A stretch of DNA of 64,000 bases from Listeria grayi DSM 20601 (GTDB lineage Bacteria > Bacillota > Bacilli > Lactobacillales > Listeriaceae): NCBI RefSeq assembly GCF_000148995.1, contig NZ_GL538353.1, forward strand, positions 620,001 to 684,000, in the 5' to 3' direction. Under the pieces are notes generated by a model. The model saw nothing but the letters and a program-made list of their open reading frames with translations, was not told the DNA's origin and made no database searches. A program made the position numbers and the translations under genes. Shown here piece by piece: positions 40,523 to 51,084 of the stretch; the stretch's first letter is position 1; every line of letters starts with the position of its first letter.

Positions 40523-42205
40523 ATGGCGAGCCACGTGAAATCAGATATCGAGATTGCGACAGCAGCGGAGATTTTGCCAATTACCGAAGTTGCAGCGAAA
40601 ATTGGGTTAGAAGAAGAAAATTTAGAACTGTACGGAAAAAATAAAGCAAAATTGACTTATCAGACACTCCAATCATTAGAACAAAAAGAAGATGGGAAAC
40701 TGATCTTGGTAACGGCGATCAATCCTACACCAGCAGGGGAAGGGAAATCTACGGTGACAGTCGGCTTAGGCGATGCACTTTCTCAAAAAGAGAAACAGAC
40801 AGTCATTGCGCTCCGCGAACCTTCTTTAGGACCAACGATGGGGATCAAAGGCGGCGCGACTGGTGGCGGTTATGCACAAGTGATCCCGATGGAAGACATC
40901 AACCTGCATTTTACTGGGGATTTTCATGCCATTACGGCAGCGAACAATGCTTTGTCAGCTTTTATCGATAATCATATGCAGCAGGGCAATGAGATGCAGC
41001 TAGATGGCCGTAGAATCGCGTGGAAACGAGTTGTGGATTTGAACGACCGTGCATTGCGGCATGTTGTGGTAGGACTTGGCGGGCCGATTCAAGGGGTGCC
41101 ACGTGAAGATGGCTTCGATATCACGGTTGCTTCGGAAATCATGGCGATTATTTGTTTAGCCAGTGACCTTGCCGATTTGAAAAAACGGCTGAGCGAGATC
41201 GTCGTCGGTTACACGTTTGGACGCGAACCTGTCACAGTGGGTGAACTTGGTTTTGAAGGTGCGTTGACGTTGCTTTTGAAGGATGCATTGAAGCCTAATC
41301 TAGTCCAAACACTAGAACACACGCCCGCTATCGTCCATGGGGGCCCATTTGCTAATATCGCACACGGCTGTAATAGTATCCAAGCCACAAAAGCTGCCTT
41401 GAAACTAGGGGATTATGTGGTAACGGAAGCAGGATTCGGTGCGGACCTTGGTGCGGAAAAATTCTTGGATATCAAAGTGCCAGTACTAGGAAAAGCACCA
41501 GACTGCGTGGTGATCGTGGCAACGATCCGGGCATTGAAAATGCACGGTGGTGTGGCGAAATCCGATTTAGCAGAAGAAAATGTCGCAGCTTTGAATGCTG
41601 GATTTGCCAATTTGGAAAAACATGCAGAATCGATCCACCATTACCAGCTGCCGTTTGTCATCGCCATCAATAAATTTATTACTGATACAGACGCAGAAGT
41701 AGAGGCGCTGCAGGAATTATGTGCCGAAGCGGGTTTCCCGGTCTCCCTTACAGAAGTTTGGGAAAAAGGTGGCAGCGGCGGAGTAGATCTTGCAGAACAG
41801 GTCATTCGGGTGATCGACAAAGATGAAGCAGACTACAAACGACTTTATGACGATGCAGAAACAATGGAAGTGAAATTAGATAAGATCGTGACGAAAGTTT
41901 ACGGCGCTATTGGGGTCGAGCTTTCGACAAAGGCGCAAAAACAAATTGAAACATTCAAGAAATACGGTTGGGACCGTTATCCGATCTGCATGGCAAAAAC
42001 GCAGTATTCTTTATCTGATGATGCCGCGAAGCTAGGACGTCCGGAAGATTTTGTTATCCACATTCGAGAATTCATTCCAAAATTAGGAGCAGGTTTTGTC
42101 GTAGCACTGACAGGCGATGTGATGACAATGCCGGGACTTCCGAAAAAACCGGCGGCACTGCAAATGGATGTAGATGAAAACGGACATGCGATCGGTTTGT
42201 TTTAA
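40523..42205 (+). CDS. fhs: Formate--tetrahydrofolate ligase
   Basis: A 560-residue one-carbon metabolism enzyme making 10-formyl-THF from formate, THF and ATP. The P-loop region [16 protein letters not shown] (about residues 69-84), [24 protein letters not shown] and the C-terminal [15 protein letters not shown] are diagnostic. Length agrees with the family. ATG 40523 follows TTGGAGGGGAAGCGAC. A terminator separates it from the convergent serine hydrolase gene. Confidence 0.97.
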   Translation: MASHVKSDIEIATAAEILPITEVAAKIGLEEENLELYGKNKAKLTYQTLQSLEQKEDGKLILVTAINPTPAGEGKSTVTVGLGDALSQKEKQTVIALREPSLGPTMGIKGGATGGGYAQVIPMEDINLHFTGDFHAITAANNALSAFIDNHMQQGNEMQLDGRRIAWKRVVDLNDRALRHVVVGLGGPIQGVPREDGFDITVASEIMAIICLASDLADLKKRLSEIVVGYTFGREPVTVGELGFEGALTLLLKDALKPNLVQTLEHTPAIVHGGPFANIAHGCNSIQATKAALKLGDYVVTEAGFGADLGAEKFLDIKVPVLGKAPDCVVIVATIRALKMHGGVAKSDLAEENVAALNAGFANLEKHAESIHHYQLPFVIAINKFITDTDAEVEALQELCAEAGFPVSLTEVWEKGGSGGVDLAEQVIRVIDKDEADYKRLYDDAETMEVKLDKIVTKVYGAIGVELSTKAQKQIETFKKYGWDRYPICMAKTQYSLSDDAAKLGRPEDFVIHIREFIPKLGAGFVVALTGDVMTMPGLPKKPAALQMDVDENGHAIGLF

Positions 42206-42212
42206 ATAACGA

Positions 42213-42247
42213 AAGAGCAGCGGAAAATCATTTCGCTGCTCTTTTTT
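42213..42247 (+). terminator. Terminator after fhs
   Basis: AAGAGCAGCG (42213-42222) pairs with CGCTGCTCTT (42234-42243), followed by TTTTATT. It lies against the stop of the convergent gene and could serve both. Confidence 0.82.
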
Positions 42248-42248
42248 A

Positions 42249-43436
42249 TTATTGAAATTTACTTGCGTTCAGCAGTTCGTAAACATGATTGTTTACCTGC
42301 CCAAAGGAAGCGATGTTGTTTTGGATATTGGAAAATAAAACAACAAACGTTTTGCCAGTATGACTAAAACTATTGGAAACATTCCATCCATTTAGCACAC
42401 CATGATTATTATAGCTGCCAGGATCGACATAAAACCCAAAGCCATAACCGGAAGAGCTGCCTTTGGTGAACATTTCCTTGTAGCTATCGGCATTGATCAA
42501 TTTCTTGGTGCTTAAAGCCTTGTCAAATAAATACATATCGTAGGGCCGCATATACATGTTCCCTACTCCGAACAATTGCGAGAGATCAGGAAGGCTTGGG
42601 GTCATGTATGTGCCATCCTGCTTTAAATAATAGCCAGTAGAAGCATGTTTGTTTTTGGCAAAGTCTTTGTAAAAACCAGCATCTCTAATACCGGCAGGCT
42701 TGAAGACATGTGCTTTTAAATAGCTTTCCAGTGATTGTTTACTTAATTTTTCTACTAAATAGGCTAAGACGGTATAATTGGAATCCAGATAATGCCAAGT
42801 ACCGGGTTGGATGAGGATGCCTTGTTTTTCAATATCCTTCACCAGTGCTTTTGGTGTGATCGCATTTTGCCCTTCCGTATGACCGACGATTCCTGATGTG
42901 TGTGTCAGAAGATTGCGGATCTTGATATTTTTCCCGTTTGGAAAATCGGGGAAGTAAGTAGCGATCGGATCGTCAATAGTCAATTGATGCTTTTCCTGTA
43001 GCTGCATGATACTGGTGGCAATAAATGCTTTTTGAGCGGAACCAATGTAGTAAACTGTTTGATTGGTATTTGCTTTTTTTTGCTCCCGATCAGCATAGCC
43101 ATAACTTTTATGGAGGATTATTTTCCCGTTTCGAACCACGATGGCGGTACCGCTGAAATGAAGGGAAGACAAATAGCTGTCCAATACCGGCAGCTTACTG
43201 ATGGTTTTCGTTTGTTTAGCTTTTTGTTGAGGGGCTTTAGCTTTCTTTTTTGAAAGGTTTTCGGATTGGATAGGTTCTTTTTTTGACGACGCAGGCTTAT
43301 CCGTGGCAGTTTGCGACGGCCAAGCCATTTTCACAGCAATGACAGCAATAAGCAATAAAAAAAGAAGAATGAGTAGCTGACGGCGCCTTTTGCGGCGGCG
43401 ATTCATCTCTGAGCGTGTTTTCTTTGGTGGATACAT
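42249..43436 (-). CDS. Membrane-anchored serine hydrolase, class C PBP-like
   Basis: A 395-residue protein. A very basic N-terminus (RRRKRRRQ) precedes one membrane segment (about 22-40), then a lysine-rich linker and a beta-lactamase-type domain with SAQK (SxxK), the Tyr motif in HYLDSNYTV and HTSG/HTG segments (LLTHTSGIVGH, FSHTGKT). It probably acts on peptidoglycan or teichoic-acid D-alanine outside the cell, as PbpX/FmtA-like proteins do; this is inference. ATG 43436 is preferred for its spacing from AGGAG; ATG 43442 is only one base from it. Single-gene unit, divergent from the ABC-F gene. Confidence 0.87.
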   Translation of the reverse strand: MYPPKKTRSEMNRRRKRRRQLLILLFLLLIAVIAVKMAWPSQTATDKPASSKKEPIQSENLSKKKAKAPQQKAKQTKTISKLPVLDSYLSSLHFSGTAIVVRNGKIILHKSYGYADREQKKANTNQTVYYIGSAQKAFIATSIMQLQEKHQLTIDDPIATYFPDFPNGKNIKIRNLLTHTSGIVGHTEGQNAITPKALVKDIEKQGILIQPGTWHYLDSNYTVLAYLVEKLSKQSLESYLKAHVFKPAGIRDAGFYKDFAKNKHASTGYYLKQDGTYMTPSLPDLSQLFGVGNMYMRPYDMYLFDKALSTKKLINADSYKEMFTKGSSSGYGFGFYVDPGSYNNHGVLNGWNVSNSFSHTGKTFVVLFSNIQNNIASFGQVNNHVYELLNASKFQ

Positions 43437-43628
43437 GGACATACTCCTAGCAGTTAATAAGTTTATATCTCCACAATAGGACAAAAGTCAGCAGATTTCA
43501 AGGGGAGAAATAAAAGGAAACAGAAAGATTTTTATAAGGGAAAATTAAATTCTCCTTACTTATCTCCTTTCCTTTTTCCGGTTTTTCTTTTAAAATAAAT
43601 AAGACTGAAGGAAAGTAGTTGATAAGGA

Positions 43629-45527
43629 ATGAAACAATTAAAAATAGAAGATATTACCAAAACCTATGGTGAAAAAACACTTTTTCAAGATATTTCCCTA
43701 ACCATTACGGAAGGCGAACGAATCGGATTTATTGGTGTCAATGGTACAGGTAAGTCTTCACTGCTGCAAATCATCAGTGGGAAAGATGCCCCGGATAAAG
43801 GCGAAGTGACCAAACCGAAAGATTACCGGATCGGTTATTTGTCGCAAGATCCTGCACTCCCGGAAGAAGCCACGATCTTAGATGCGATCTTCCAAGGCGA
43901 GACCGAGAGCTTGAAAGCGATCCGTATGTATGAAAAAGCTTTGCCCTTGATGGAGAAGCATCCAGAAGACAGCGATGCGCTAGCTGCTTATGAACAGGCG
44001 AGCAGAAAAATGGAAGCCAGTTCGGCGTGGGATGTGGAAACAGAAGCGAAGATGATCGTGGAGAAACTAGGGATCAATAATCTAGGGATGAAGATCAAAT
44101 CGCTATCAGGTGGACAGCGCAAACGGGTCGGACTCAGTCAAGTGCTGATCGAAACACCTGATCTGCTCATTTTAGACGAGCCTACCAACCATTTAGACTA
44201 TGCCTCAATCAAATGGCTGACCGATTATTTAAAACGCTTTAAGGGTGCCGTGCTGCTCGTGACGCATGACCGTTATTTCTTAGATCAGGTAACCAATCAT
44301 ATTGTCGAGCTGGATCAAGGCAATCTTTACCGCTACATCGGTAATTATGAGAAGTTTATCGAAGCAAAAGCTGTCCGTGTGGAAAATGAAGCGAAAGAAG
44401 TCGACAAAAATAAAAATCTCTATCGGCGGGAATTGGCGTGGATGAGGCGCGGACCGCAAGGCAGAGGGACAAAGCAAGAAGCGCGTAAATCGAGATTTCA
44501 AGATTTGGAAACAAAAGTAAAAACAAAAACCGATTCCTCTGAGCTGGAATTGGATTTTCAAACAGCGCGTCTTGGGAAAGATGTCTTTGAGATCAAACAC
44601 CTTTCCAAAGCTTTCGCTGAGCAACCGATCCTTACAGATGTCAATCTGATCATCCAACCTGGCGAACGTATCGGGATAACCGGCAGTAATGGTACTGGAA
44701 AATCGACGCTGCTCAATTTATTGGCAGGCAGATTGACTCCCGATAGCGGGGAACTCGCAATTGGTCAGACGGTCAACATCGGCTACTACACGCAGCAGAA
44801 TGAAGACCTAGATCCTGATAAACGGATCATTACCTATCTGCAGGAAATCGGCAATCAAGTAGAAACGGCAGGCGGCGAAGTTTTAAGTGTCAGTGCGATG
44901 CTGGAAAAATTCCTTTTTCCGCCGCAAATGCATGGCAACAAGATCAGCAGTTTATCAGGTGGGGAAAAACGACGGCTCTTCCTGCTGAAAATTTTGATGG
45001 AACGACCAAATGTCTTGCTTCTGGATGAACCGACCAATGACTTGGATACACAAACACTGACTGTGCTCGAAGATTATTTGGAAAGCTATGCGGGAACGGT
45101 CATCACGGTCAGCCACGATCGCTATTTTCTAGACAAAGTAGCAGCGCGCCTGCTGATTTTCAAAGGCAGAGGCGAGATAACGACATTTTATGGCGCCTAT
45201 ACGGATTATTTGGATACAGAAGAAGCGACCGAAAAAAAGGCAGCGAAACCAAAGAAAACAATAATGGAAGAGGCTAAACCTGAGCCAAAACAAAAGACAC
45301 GATTGTCTTACCAAGAGCAACGCGAGTGGGACACGATCGAAGCAGATATCGAACAGTTAGAACAAGCGATTATCAAGGCTAACCAAGAACTGGAGGCAAC
45401 AGGTGCAGATTATACCAGAGCATCTGAAATCAGTGCCGGGATCGAATCGATGGAAAGCGAGCTAGAAACGAAAATGGAGCGCTGGGAATATTTGTCGATG
45501 TATGTAAACGAAGGAGGAAGACGATGA
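43629..45527 (+). CDS. ABC-F ATPase (Uup/YfmR-like)
   Basis: A 632-residue soluble protein with two ABC domains and no membrane segments. Walker A motifs are [10 protein letters not shown] (about 36-45) and [10 protein letters not shown], signatures [13 protein letters not shown] and [10 protein letters not shown], Walker [13 protein letters not shown] and [12 protein letters not shown]. The linker has the P-site tRNA interaction region, and the C-terminus (about 555-625) is a coiled coil as in Uup/YfmR. Such proteins assist stalled ribosomes. ATG 43629 has only a weak ribosome site. The thyA start overlaps its stop by four bases (ATGA). Confidence 0.9.
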   Translation: MKQLKIEDITKTYGEKTLFQDISLTITEGERIGFIGVNGTGKSSLLQIISGKDAPDKGEVTKPKDYRIGYLSQDPALPEEATILDAIFQGETESLKAIRMYEKALPLMEKHPEDSDALAAYEQASRKMEASSAWDVETEAKMIVEKLGINNLGMKIKSLSGGQRKRVGLSQVLIETPDLLILDEPTNHLDYASIKWLTDYLKRFKGAVLLVTHDRYFLDQVTNHIVELDQGNLYRYIGNYEKFIEAKAVRVENEAKEVDKNKNLYRRELAWMRRGPQGRGTKQEARKSRFQDLETKVKTKTDSSELELDFQTARLGKDVFEIKHLSKAFAEQPILTDVNLIIQPGERIGITGSNGTGKSTLLNLLAGRLTPDSGELAIGQTVNIGYYTQQNEDLDPDKRIITYLQEIGNQVETAGGEVLSVSAMLEKFLFPPQMHGNKISSLSGGEKRRLFLLKILMERPNVLLLDEPTNDLDTQTLTVLEDYLESYAGTVITVSHDRYFLDKVAARLLIFKGRGEITTFYGAYTDYLDTEEATEKKAAKPKKTIMEEAKPEPKQKTRLSYQEQREWDTIEADIEQLEQAIIKANQELEATGADYTRASEISAGIESMESELETKMERWEYLSMYVNEGGRR

Positions 45528-46468
45528 AACAGTATCTAGAACTAGAAAAATTTGTACTGGAACACGGCACGCAAAAAGGAGATCGAACTGGAACTGGAAC
45601 GATCAGTACATTTGGGTATCAAATGCGCTTTGACCTTGCAAAAGGGTTTCCGATCTTAACCACAAAACGAGTAGCTTTCAGACTAGTGGTCAGCGAGTTA
45701 TTGTGGTTCCTGCACGGGGATACGAATATACGCTACCTTCTGCAGCACAACAACAATATCTGGAATGAATGGGCCTTTGAAAGATATGTCAAAAGCGAAG
45801 CATACAAAGGACCTGACATGACGGATTTCGGCTTGCGGGCTGAAAAAGATGCAGCTTTCCGGGAAGTATATAAACAAGAAATGGAAGCATTCAAGCAAGC
45901 GATTTTAACCGACGAAGCCTTTGCAGCTACTTACGGGGAGCTGGGAAACATTTATGGAAAACAATGGCGGGAATGGAAAACGTCGAGCGGAGAAACGATT
46001 GATCAATTGAAAGAAGTGATCGAAGCTATCAAAAAGACACCTGATTCCAGACGTCTGATCGTTTCTGCATGGAATCCGGAAGATGTGCCGACTATGGCGC
46101 TTCCTCCTTGCCATACTATGTTTCAGTTCTATGTAGCAGATGGAAAACTATCGTGTCAATTATATCAGCGTAGTGCAGATATTTTCCTAGGTGTGCCTTT
46201 TAATATTGCGAGCTACGCACTGCTGACTCATCTGATCGCGCGCGAAACGGGGCTGGAAGTCGGTGAATTTATCCATACGATGGGTGATGCGCATTTATAT
46301 AATAACCATATCGAACAAGTGAAGGAACAACTGAGCCGCGAGCCGAAAGCATTGCCGACGCTGCGATTAGCCGAAGAACCGGCGAGTATTTTTGATTTTG
46401 AGGTAGCGGATATTTCGTTAGAAGGCTACGAACCACACCCGGCGATCAAAGCGCCGATCTCAGTATAA
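45524..46468 (+). CDS. thyA: Thymidylate synthase
   Basis: A 314-residue ThyA that methylates dUMP with methylene-THF. The nucleophile is C196 in [11 protein letters not shown], and [33 protein letters not shown] and the C-terminal [10 protein letters not shown] are conserved. The length agrees with the longer ThyA class that contains an insertion in the small domain. It is followed by dfrA at 16 bases, the classic thyA-dfrA pair that regenerates THF. Confidence 0.97.
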   Translation: MKQYLELEKFVLEHGTQKGDRTGTGTISTFGYQMRFDLAKGFPILTTKRVAFRLVVSELLWFLHGDTNIRYLLQHNNNIWNEWAFERYVKSEAYKGPDMTDFGLRAEKDAAFREVYKQEMEAFKQAILTDEAFAATYGELGNIYGKQWREWKTSSGETIDQLKEVIEAIKKTPDSRRLIVSAWNPEDVPTMALPPCHTMFQFYVADGKLSCQLYQRSADIFLGVPFNIASYALLTHLIARETGLEVGEFIHTMGDAHLYNNHIEQVKEQLSREPKALPTLRLAEEPASIFDFEVADISLEGYEPHPAIKAPISV

Positions 46469-46484
46469 AAGGAGGTCACAGAAA

Positions 46485-46976
46485 ATGATCAATTTGATTT
46501 GGGCCCAAGATGCGAATGGCAACATCGGCAAAGACAACCAAATGCCTTGGCGACTGCCAGCTGATCTGGCTTACTTTAAAAAACAAACGACCGGCAAGAC
46601 GATCGTGATGGGTAGAAAAACATATGACTCGCTTGGAAAAGCACTGCCAAACCGGGAAAATATCGTATTGACGAGAGATCCAGAGCTGACATTGGCAGAT
46701 GCTTCTGTCGTCCATACAAAGGCAGACATTTTAAAGCGTGCGGAAAAAGAAGCTATTTTTATTATCGGCGGCGCACAGATCTATGCTTTATTTGCGGATG
46801 ATGCAGATCGCCTCTATGTCACAAAAATCGCAGCCACCTTTGACGCAGATACGGCATTTCCTGTCTTGGACTGGTCGGCCTTTCGATTAGTCCAAGAGAC
46901 CCCTGGTCACATCGATGAAAAAAATAAGTATCCGCATGCATTTCTTGTTTATGAACGTGAGCAGGAGATCCAATGA
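46485..46976 (+). CDS. dfrA: Dihydrofolate reductase
   Basis: A 163-residue chromosomal DHFR. Visible are LIWAQDANGNIGKDNQMPW, the active-site D27 in RLPADLAYFKKQT, GRKTYDSLGKALPNRENIV and IIGGAQIYALF. It regenerates THF from the DHF made by ThyA and is the trimethoprim target. ATG 46485 follows AGGAGGTCACAGAAA. Its 3' end overlaps the next gene by four bases. Confidence 0.97.
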   Translation: MINLIWAQDANGNIGKDNQMPWRLPADLAYFKKQTTGKTIVMGRKTYDSLGKALPNRENIVLTRDPELTLADASVVHTKADILKRAEKEAIFIIGGAQIYALFADDADRLYVTKIAATFDADTAFPVLDWSAFRLVQETPGHIDEKNKYPHAFLVYEREQEIQ

Positions 46977-47821
46977 ATCGATTATCAAAACTGGCAGCCG
47001 CAAAACAATTACTAGCAGCACATTTGTCGCTATATCAGTGTCCACTCTGTAAAACAAGCTTTCATACGAATGACGCCGGCTCGTTCGTATGTGAGCGGGG
47101 GCATCAATTCGATGTTTCCAAACCGGGCTATCTATATCTGCTGGCGCATGGAAATAAAACGAAATATGATAAAGTACTGTTTGAAGCACGTCACCACATT
47201 GCGGAAGCGGGTTTTTTTCAGGGGCTGACGCAGCGTTTGACAGAATTGCTTGAAACCCTTCCGCACGGTGTCGTGCTTGATGCTGGAAGCGGGGAAGGCA
47301 GTCAGCTGGCCGCGATCAAGCAGCTAACGGGTGAGGAGTATACTTATATCGGTGTGGATATTGCGAAAGAAGGAATCAAACAAGCTGCTCGTGACTTTTC
47401 GGATATCTTGTGGGCGGTAGCAGATCTGGCAAATAGTCCGTTTGCTTCCCGCAGTGTAGATGTGATTTTGAATATTTTATCGCCTTCCAATTATGAAGAA
47501 TTTGCCCGGATCTTAAAGCCCGGCGGCTATTTGTTAAAAGTCGTTCCGGAAACTGATTATCTGCAGGAATTGCGCCAATTTGACCCGCGTTTGCAGGAAA
47601 GCTATTCTAACCAAGAAGTGCTGGACCGCTTCCGTGCTTCATTTGAATGGATCGGCAGTGAACGGCTGACTTACACGGCTGAACTTCCGCCAGAACGAGT
47701 ACCTGATCTGCTGACGATGACGCCGCTTGGCTGGCATTTAAAGGCGGAAGATAAGGAAGCTTTACTGACGCAGACTACTTATACAGTGGATTACCGTATT
47801 TTAGTCGGCAAAGCAAAATAA
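46973..47821 (+). CDS. 23S rRNA (guanine-N1) methyltransferase, RlmA family
   Basis: A 282-residue protein. The N-terminal zinc finger is C-x2-C with a second cysteine and histidine (CPLCKTSFHTN...CERGHQFD), followed by a class I SAM methyltransferase (VVLDAGSGEGSQL, YIGVDIAKEGI). RlmA-type enzymes modify G745 or G748 of 23S rRNA; the exact target here is inferred. The overlap with dfrA (ATGA) indicates one operon with thyA-dfrA. Confidence 0.9.
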   Translation: MNRLSKLAAAKQLLAAHLSLYQCPLCKTSFHTNDAGSFVCERGHQFDVSKPGYLYLLAHGNKTKYDKVLFEARHHIAEAGFFQGLTQRLTELLETLPHGVVLDAGSGEGSQLAAIKQLTGEEYTYIGVDIAKEGIKQAARDFSDILWAVADLANSPFASRSVDVILNILSPSNYEEFARILKPGGYLLKVVPETDYLQELRQFDPRLQESYSNQEVLDRFRASFEWIGSERLTYTAELPPERVPDLLTMTPLGWHLKAEDKEALLTQTTYTVDYRILVGKAK

Positions 47822-47841
47822 CAGCGGGAGGAGGCGTGGCG

Positions 47842-48792
47842 ATGCGAATTGGCATGCGAACGATAAAAACAGCAGTGGGTGCCTGTATTGCGATATGGAT
47901 CGCCAACTGGCTCTCGCTGGATTATGCCGTTTCTGCAGGTGTGATCACGATTTTAAGTATCCAAAACACTAAAAAAAGCTCTTTGCAGCTAGCGTATCAG
48001 CGATTATTCTCAGCAATCCTTGCCCTAGCGGTTGCAGCGCTTTGTTTTTACGTGATCGGCTTTAATGCGCTTGCGTTCGGCTTTGCATTGCTGATATTTA
48101 TTCCGCTAGCAGTTCGATTTAAACTGACGGACGGTATTGTGGTCAGTTCTGTCTTGATGACGCATCTTTTAGTAGAGCGTGTGATAACAGTCGGATTGTT
48201 TGCCAATGAATTGCTGCTGATGGCAGTCGGTGCGGGAATCGCGATTTTGCTGAATCTATACATGCCGAAAATGGAAAATCGGATCAAAGCGAGTCAGAAA
48301 CATATCGAGCAACTGATGCGTTCGATTTTGAGTGGCATGGCGGATCAACTTGCAAATCAAGTGTCGTTCGAGGATAGGGATCAGGAGCTGCCGGGACTGC
48401 ATCTGGCGTTGCTCGAGGCCAAACAGGCGGCTACAAATCATAGTGAGAACCAGTTTTTCAAGCAGGAACAGTATTATCTACAATACATGGATATGCGGCT
48501 GGTTCAATACCAGATCCTGCTGCAGATGAAAGAGCATTTAGTAACACTTTCAGAAGATACATTTTACAGTAAGGAATTAGCGAAGATCACGCAGAAAACA
48601 GCGGATTCGTTATCCGAAGAAAATCCCGCCGATGAACTAGTGGCGGCAGTCACGGAGCTCGTTCATCAATTTCGGGAGAGCGAATTGCCACAGACACGAA
48701 ATGAGTTTGAGCATCGGGCAAAACTGTTTCAATATATGAATGATCTGCGATACTTTTTAGAGATCAAGCGCAATTTTATCCAGCGCGTATAA
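47842..48792 (+). CDS. Aromatic acid exporter (ArAE/DUF939) family membrane protein
   Basis: A 316-residue protein with about five hydrophobic segments in the first 145 residues (IRTIKTAVGACIAIWIANWL, AVSAGVITILSIQ, and others), then a cytosolic helical domain of about 170 residues. The arrangement matches the B. subtilis YqjA-type FUSC/ArAE family, putative exporters with unproven substrates. ATG 47842 is chosen because GGGAGGAGG ends 7 bases before; GTG 47836 is an alternative. A strong bidirectional terminator follows. Confidence 0.82.
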   Translation: MRIGMRTIKTAVGACIAIWIANWLSLDYAVSAGVITILSIQNTKKSSLQLAYQRLFSAILALAVAALCFYVIGFNALAFGFALLIFIPLAVRFKLTDGIVVSSVLMTHLLVERVITVGLFANELLLMAVGAGIAILLNLYMPKMENRIKASQKHIEQLMRSILSGMADQLANQVSFEDRDQELPGLHLALLEAKQAATNHSENQFFKQEQYYLQYMDMRLVQYQILLQMKEHLVTLSEDTFYSKELAKITQKTADSLSEENPADELVAAVTELVHQFRESELPQTRNEFEHRAKLFQYMNDLRYFLEIKRNFIQRV

Positions 48793-48794
48793 AA

Positions 48795-48834
48795 AAATCC
48801 CCTCGGCTTAGTTAGAGCCAGAGGGGATTTTTTT
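48795..48834. terminator. Bidirectional terminator between ArAE gene and tcyP-like gene
   Basis: AAATCCCCTC (48795-48804) pairs with GAGGGGATTT (48821-48830), with an inner GGCT/AGCC stem. A runs on the left and T runs on the right make it work in both directions. Confidence 0.88.
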
Positions 48835-50214
48835 TTATGCTTCGCTAGCAAGATTTTGATCGGAGCTTTCCTTATCGAGTGAACCGGTAGCTCGACTAGT
48901 GACAATACCTGCTACCATGCTGTCGCTGACATTAAGTGCAGTACGTCCCATGTCGATCAGCGGTTCGATCGAAATCAATACTCCGGCAAGTCCGACCGGT
49001 AAGTTCAATGTCGAAAGGACGATGATCGCAGCGAATGTTGCACCACCGCCGACACCAGCTACGCCAAAGGAGCTGACTGCTACAACGGCGATAACCGTAA
49101 AGATAAAACTCCAAGAAGCAGGATTGATACCCGCTGTTGGGGCGATCATGATCGCCAGCATCGCCGGATAGATCGCAGCACAACCATTTTGACCGATGGA
49201 TAAACCAAAGGAGGCGGCAAAGTTAGCGATCCCAGAAGGAACTCCTAGTTTTTGCTGAGCATCGATATTAAGTGGTAGGGCACCAGCACTTGTACGTGAT
49301 GTGAAGGCAAATGTAAGTGTCGGAAGCGCAGTCCGCACATAAGTGATCGGGTTGACACCGGACAAACTTACGATCAGCAAGTGAACGATGAACATCGAGA
49401 TCAGCGCTACATAAGAAGCAATCACGAAGTTTCCGAGTTTCAAGATCGCGTTCAAGTCACTAGTTGCTACCGTGCTGGTCATGATCGCAAAGACACCATA
49501 TGGCGTCAAACGAAGGATCAAGCGGACGATACGCAAGATGATCGCGTAAACGGCATCAACACCTGCAGAGAAGCTTGCTGCCTCTTTTGGCTGTTTGCGT
49601 TTGACACCTAAGAAAGCAATACCGATAAAGGCAGCGAAAATAACGACTGCGATCGTGGAAGTTGCTCTAGCTCCAGTGAAATCCAAGAATGGATTGGATG
49701 GAAGTAGTTCCAAGATCTTTTGCGGGAAGGAGAGATTGCTGATACTTGCGAACTTATCTTGCAGTTCTTTTGCTCTAGAAATCTCGATTGTGCCTTGTGA
49801 GATATGATTAGCATCGAGTTGGAATAAAAGGGCATAACCGATCCCGATCAAAGCAGCTACCGCCGCAGTTACTACCAAAGTTCCAATGATCCATAGACCG
49901 ATTTTAGCAACGTTGGTTTTAAGCTGCAATCTGGTGAATGCCGTAATGATCGAGATGAAGATCAGCGGGATCGAGATCATTTGTAAAAATTTGACATACC
50001 CGCTGCCGATAATCCCTAACCAGCTCGTAGTATCTGTTGTTACCTGACTTGCTGAACCATACGTAAACTGGATAATAAAACCAGCGATGATCCCGATCGC
50101 TAACGCAAGCAGTACCCGTTTAGAAAAAGAAACATGTTTCTTCTCCAGAAAAATAAAACCGGCAATAATCAGCGCAGCGATCACTAAGTTAACCACTAAC
50201 AAAAACGTATTCAA
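48835..50214 (-). CDS. tcyP: L-cystine/dicarboxylate symporter family transporter (TcyP-like)
   Basis: A 459-residue membrane protein of the DAACS family with about eight to ten hydrophobic segments and the re-entrant loop signature (AFTSRTSAGALPLNIDAQQ; GVAGVGGGATFAAIIVLSTL; SIEPLIDMGRTALNVSDSM). The SRTSAG-P motif and length fit the TcyP sodium/cystine symporter subgroup, so L-cystine uptake is the likely role. ATG 50214 follows AAAGGGGGAAAA. The upstream gap contains inverted repeats that may bind a sulfur regulator. It is single in its unit. Confidence 0.85.
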   Translation of the reverse strand: MNTFLLVVNLVIAALIIAGFIFLEKKHVSFSKRVLLALAIGIIAGFIIQFTYGSASQVTTDTTSWLGIIGSGYVKFLQMISIPLIFISIITAFTRLQLKTNVAKIGLWIIGTLVVTAAVAALIGIGYALLFQLDANHISQGTIEISRAKELQDKFASISNLSFPQKILELLPSNPFLDFTGARATSTIAVVIFAAFIGIAFLGVKRKQPKEAASFSAGVDAVYAIILRIVRLILRLTPYGVFAIMTSTVATSDLNAILKLGNFVIASYVALISMFIVHLLIVSLSGVNPITYVRTALPTLTFAFTSRTSAGALPLNIDAQQKLGVPSGIANFAASFGLSIGQNGCAAIYPAMLAIMIAPTAGINPASWSFIFTVIAVVAVSSFGVAGVGGGATFAAIIVLSTLNLPVGLAGVLISIEPLIDMGRTALNVSDSMVAGIVTSRATGSLDKESSDQNLASEA

Positions 50215-50248
50215 TTCATTTTTCCCCCTTTAATAAAATAAAATATAT

Positions 50249-50264
50249 AATTCCGATAAGAATT
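50249..50264. promoter_or_regulatory. Candidate operator upstream of tcyP
   Basis: AATTC-CGATAA-GAATT is an inverted repeat about 35-50 bases upstream of the tcyP start, close to a second repeat GTAAG-TATTAC-CTTAC (50265-50280). A CymR-like regulator is conceivable from the TAATTCC sequence, but the match is not decisive. Confidence 0.4.
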
Positions 50265-50313
50265 GTAAGTATTACCTTACATGGAATTGGCTTTTTTGTC
50301 AATGGATTTAATC

Positions 50314-50346
50314 CTAAAAAAGACGACACGCTTAGCGAGCCGTCAG
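50314..50346 (-). terminator. Terminator downstream of the second tetR gene
   Basis: On the minus strand GACGGCTCGC/GCGTGTCGTC forms an imperfect stem followed by seven T residues and ends transcripts from the tetR gene about 100 bases after its stop. Confidence 0.6.
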
Positions 50347-50448
50347 ACTATCGAAAATCAGCCATATTTGGTTGATGAAAATGCTGAGATTCTAAGGAGG
50401 AGTGGAAGGCAGATTCTAGCGTTTAAGATACTCAGACAATGGAATAGA

Positions 50449-51030
50449 TCAAAGGAGCTGGATCGTCTTCATAAACTTTGCTTTGGTCTCCTCCATTTTC
50501 TCATCAAAAGGAAGTTCTGCTTCGGTATTGACCCAGTCGTTAAAAGCAAATTCAAAAATTTTGATCCCTAAATTAGCAACGATCGAAGCTTGAAAAGGAT
50601 CACTGCCTTCTTCGATCAGTTTTTCCGTGATTTTTGCTTCGATAAAATGAAATTTAGTTTGTTCTCGTTCTCTTAATTCTTGTGTTGAGGAGATCACCTT
50701 GGCTCTGTATTTAGAGTGGGCATGTAGATCTTTGAAAAAGACTTTGGTCGCCCGATAAAAAGCTTGATATACTTTCTCGAAATCCGAAACTGTTTTAGGC
50801 TGTTGATCTAATTCTGCTAAGATCGAATGAAGAAAAGTGGCCGATTCGCTGAAGAGAACTTCTTTCTTTTCTGAAAAATACCGGAAAAATGTTCTTTCTG
50901 TGACGTTTGCTCTTTTGGCGATTTCTTCCGCTGTCGTCAGGGAATAACCTTTTTGCTCAAATAATTCTAAAGCGGCTTGTTCCAGTCTGTCGCGGGTATT
51001 TAATTGCGGTTGTTTTTTTTCTTTATCCAT
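50449..51030 (-). CDS. TetR family regulator of the adjacent epimerase gene
   Basis: A 193-residue TetR protein. The helix-turn-helix (about residues 12-60: AALELFEQKGYSLTTAEEIAKRANVTERTFFRYFSEKKEV) is clear; the C-terminal domain is helical with no known ligand. Divergent from an NAD-dependent epimerase-like gene, with two identical perfect palindromes in between, one over each side of the epimerase -10 box, so autoregulation and repression of the neighbour are likely. ATG 51030 follows TAGGAGCCACTTAAT on the minus strand. Confidence 0.9.
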   Translation of the reverse strand: MDKEKKQPQLNTRDRLEQAALELFEQKGYSLTTAEEIAKRANVTERTFFRYFSEKKEVLFSESATFLHSILAELDQQPKTVSDFEKVYQAFYRATKVFFKDLHAHSKYRAKVISSTQELREREQTKFHFIEAKITEKLIEEGSDPFQASIVANLGIKIFEFAFNDWVNTEAELPFDEKMEETKAKFMKTIQLL

Positions 51031-51049
51031 ATTAAGTGGCTCCTAGTTA

Positions 51050-51078
51050 TTGACGTCAGTGACTGACAGAGTTATAAT
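51050..51078 (+). promoter_or_regulatory. Promoter of the epimerase gene
   Basis: TTGACG (51050-51055), a 17-base spacer and TATAAT (51073-51078). Confidence 0.82.
51055..51067. promoter_or_regulatory. TetR operator O1
   Basis: GTCAGTGACTGAC is a perfect inverted repeat (GTCAGT-G-ACTGAC) that overlaps the last -35 base and the start of the promoter spacer. An identical copy lies 30 bases downstream. Confidence 0.75.
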
Positions 51079-51084
51079 GGCTTT

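Noticed and set aside
50281..50571. Plus-strand open frame of about 96 codons across the tcyP-tetR gap
   Set aside because: No ribosome site, no recognisable domain, and more than a third of it lies antisense to the tetR coding region; the terminator of tetR also lies inside it.
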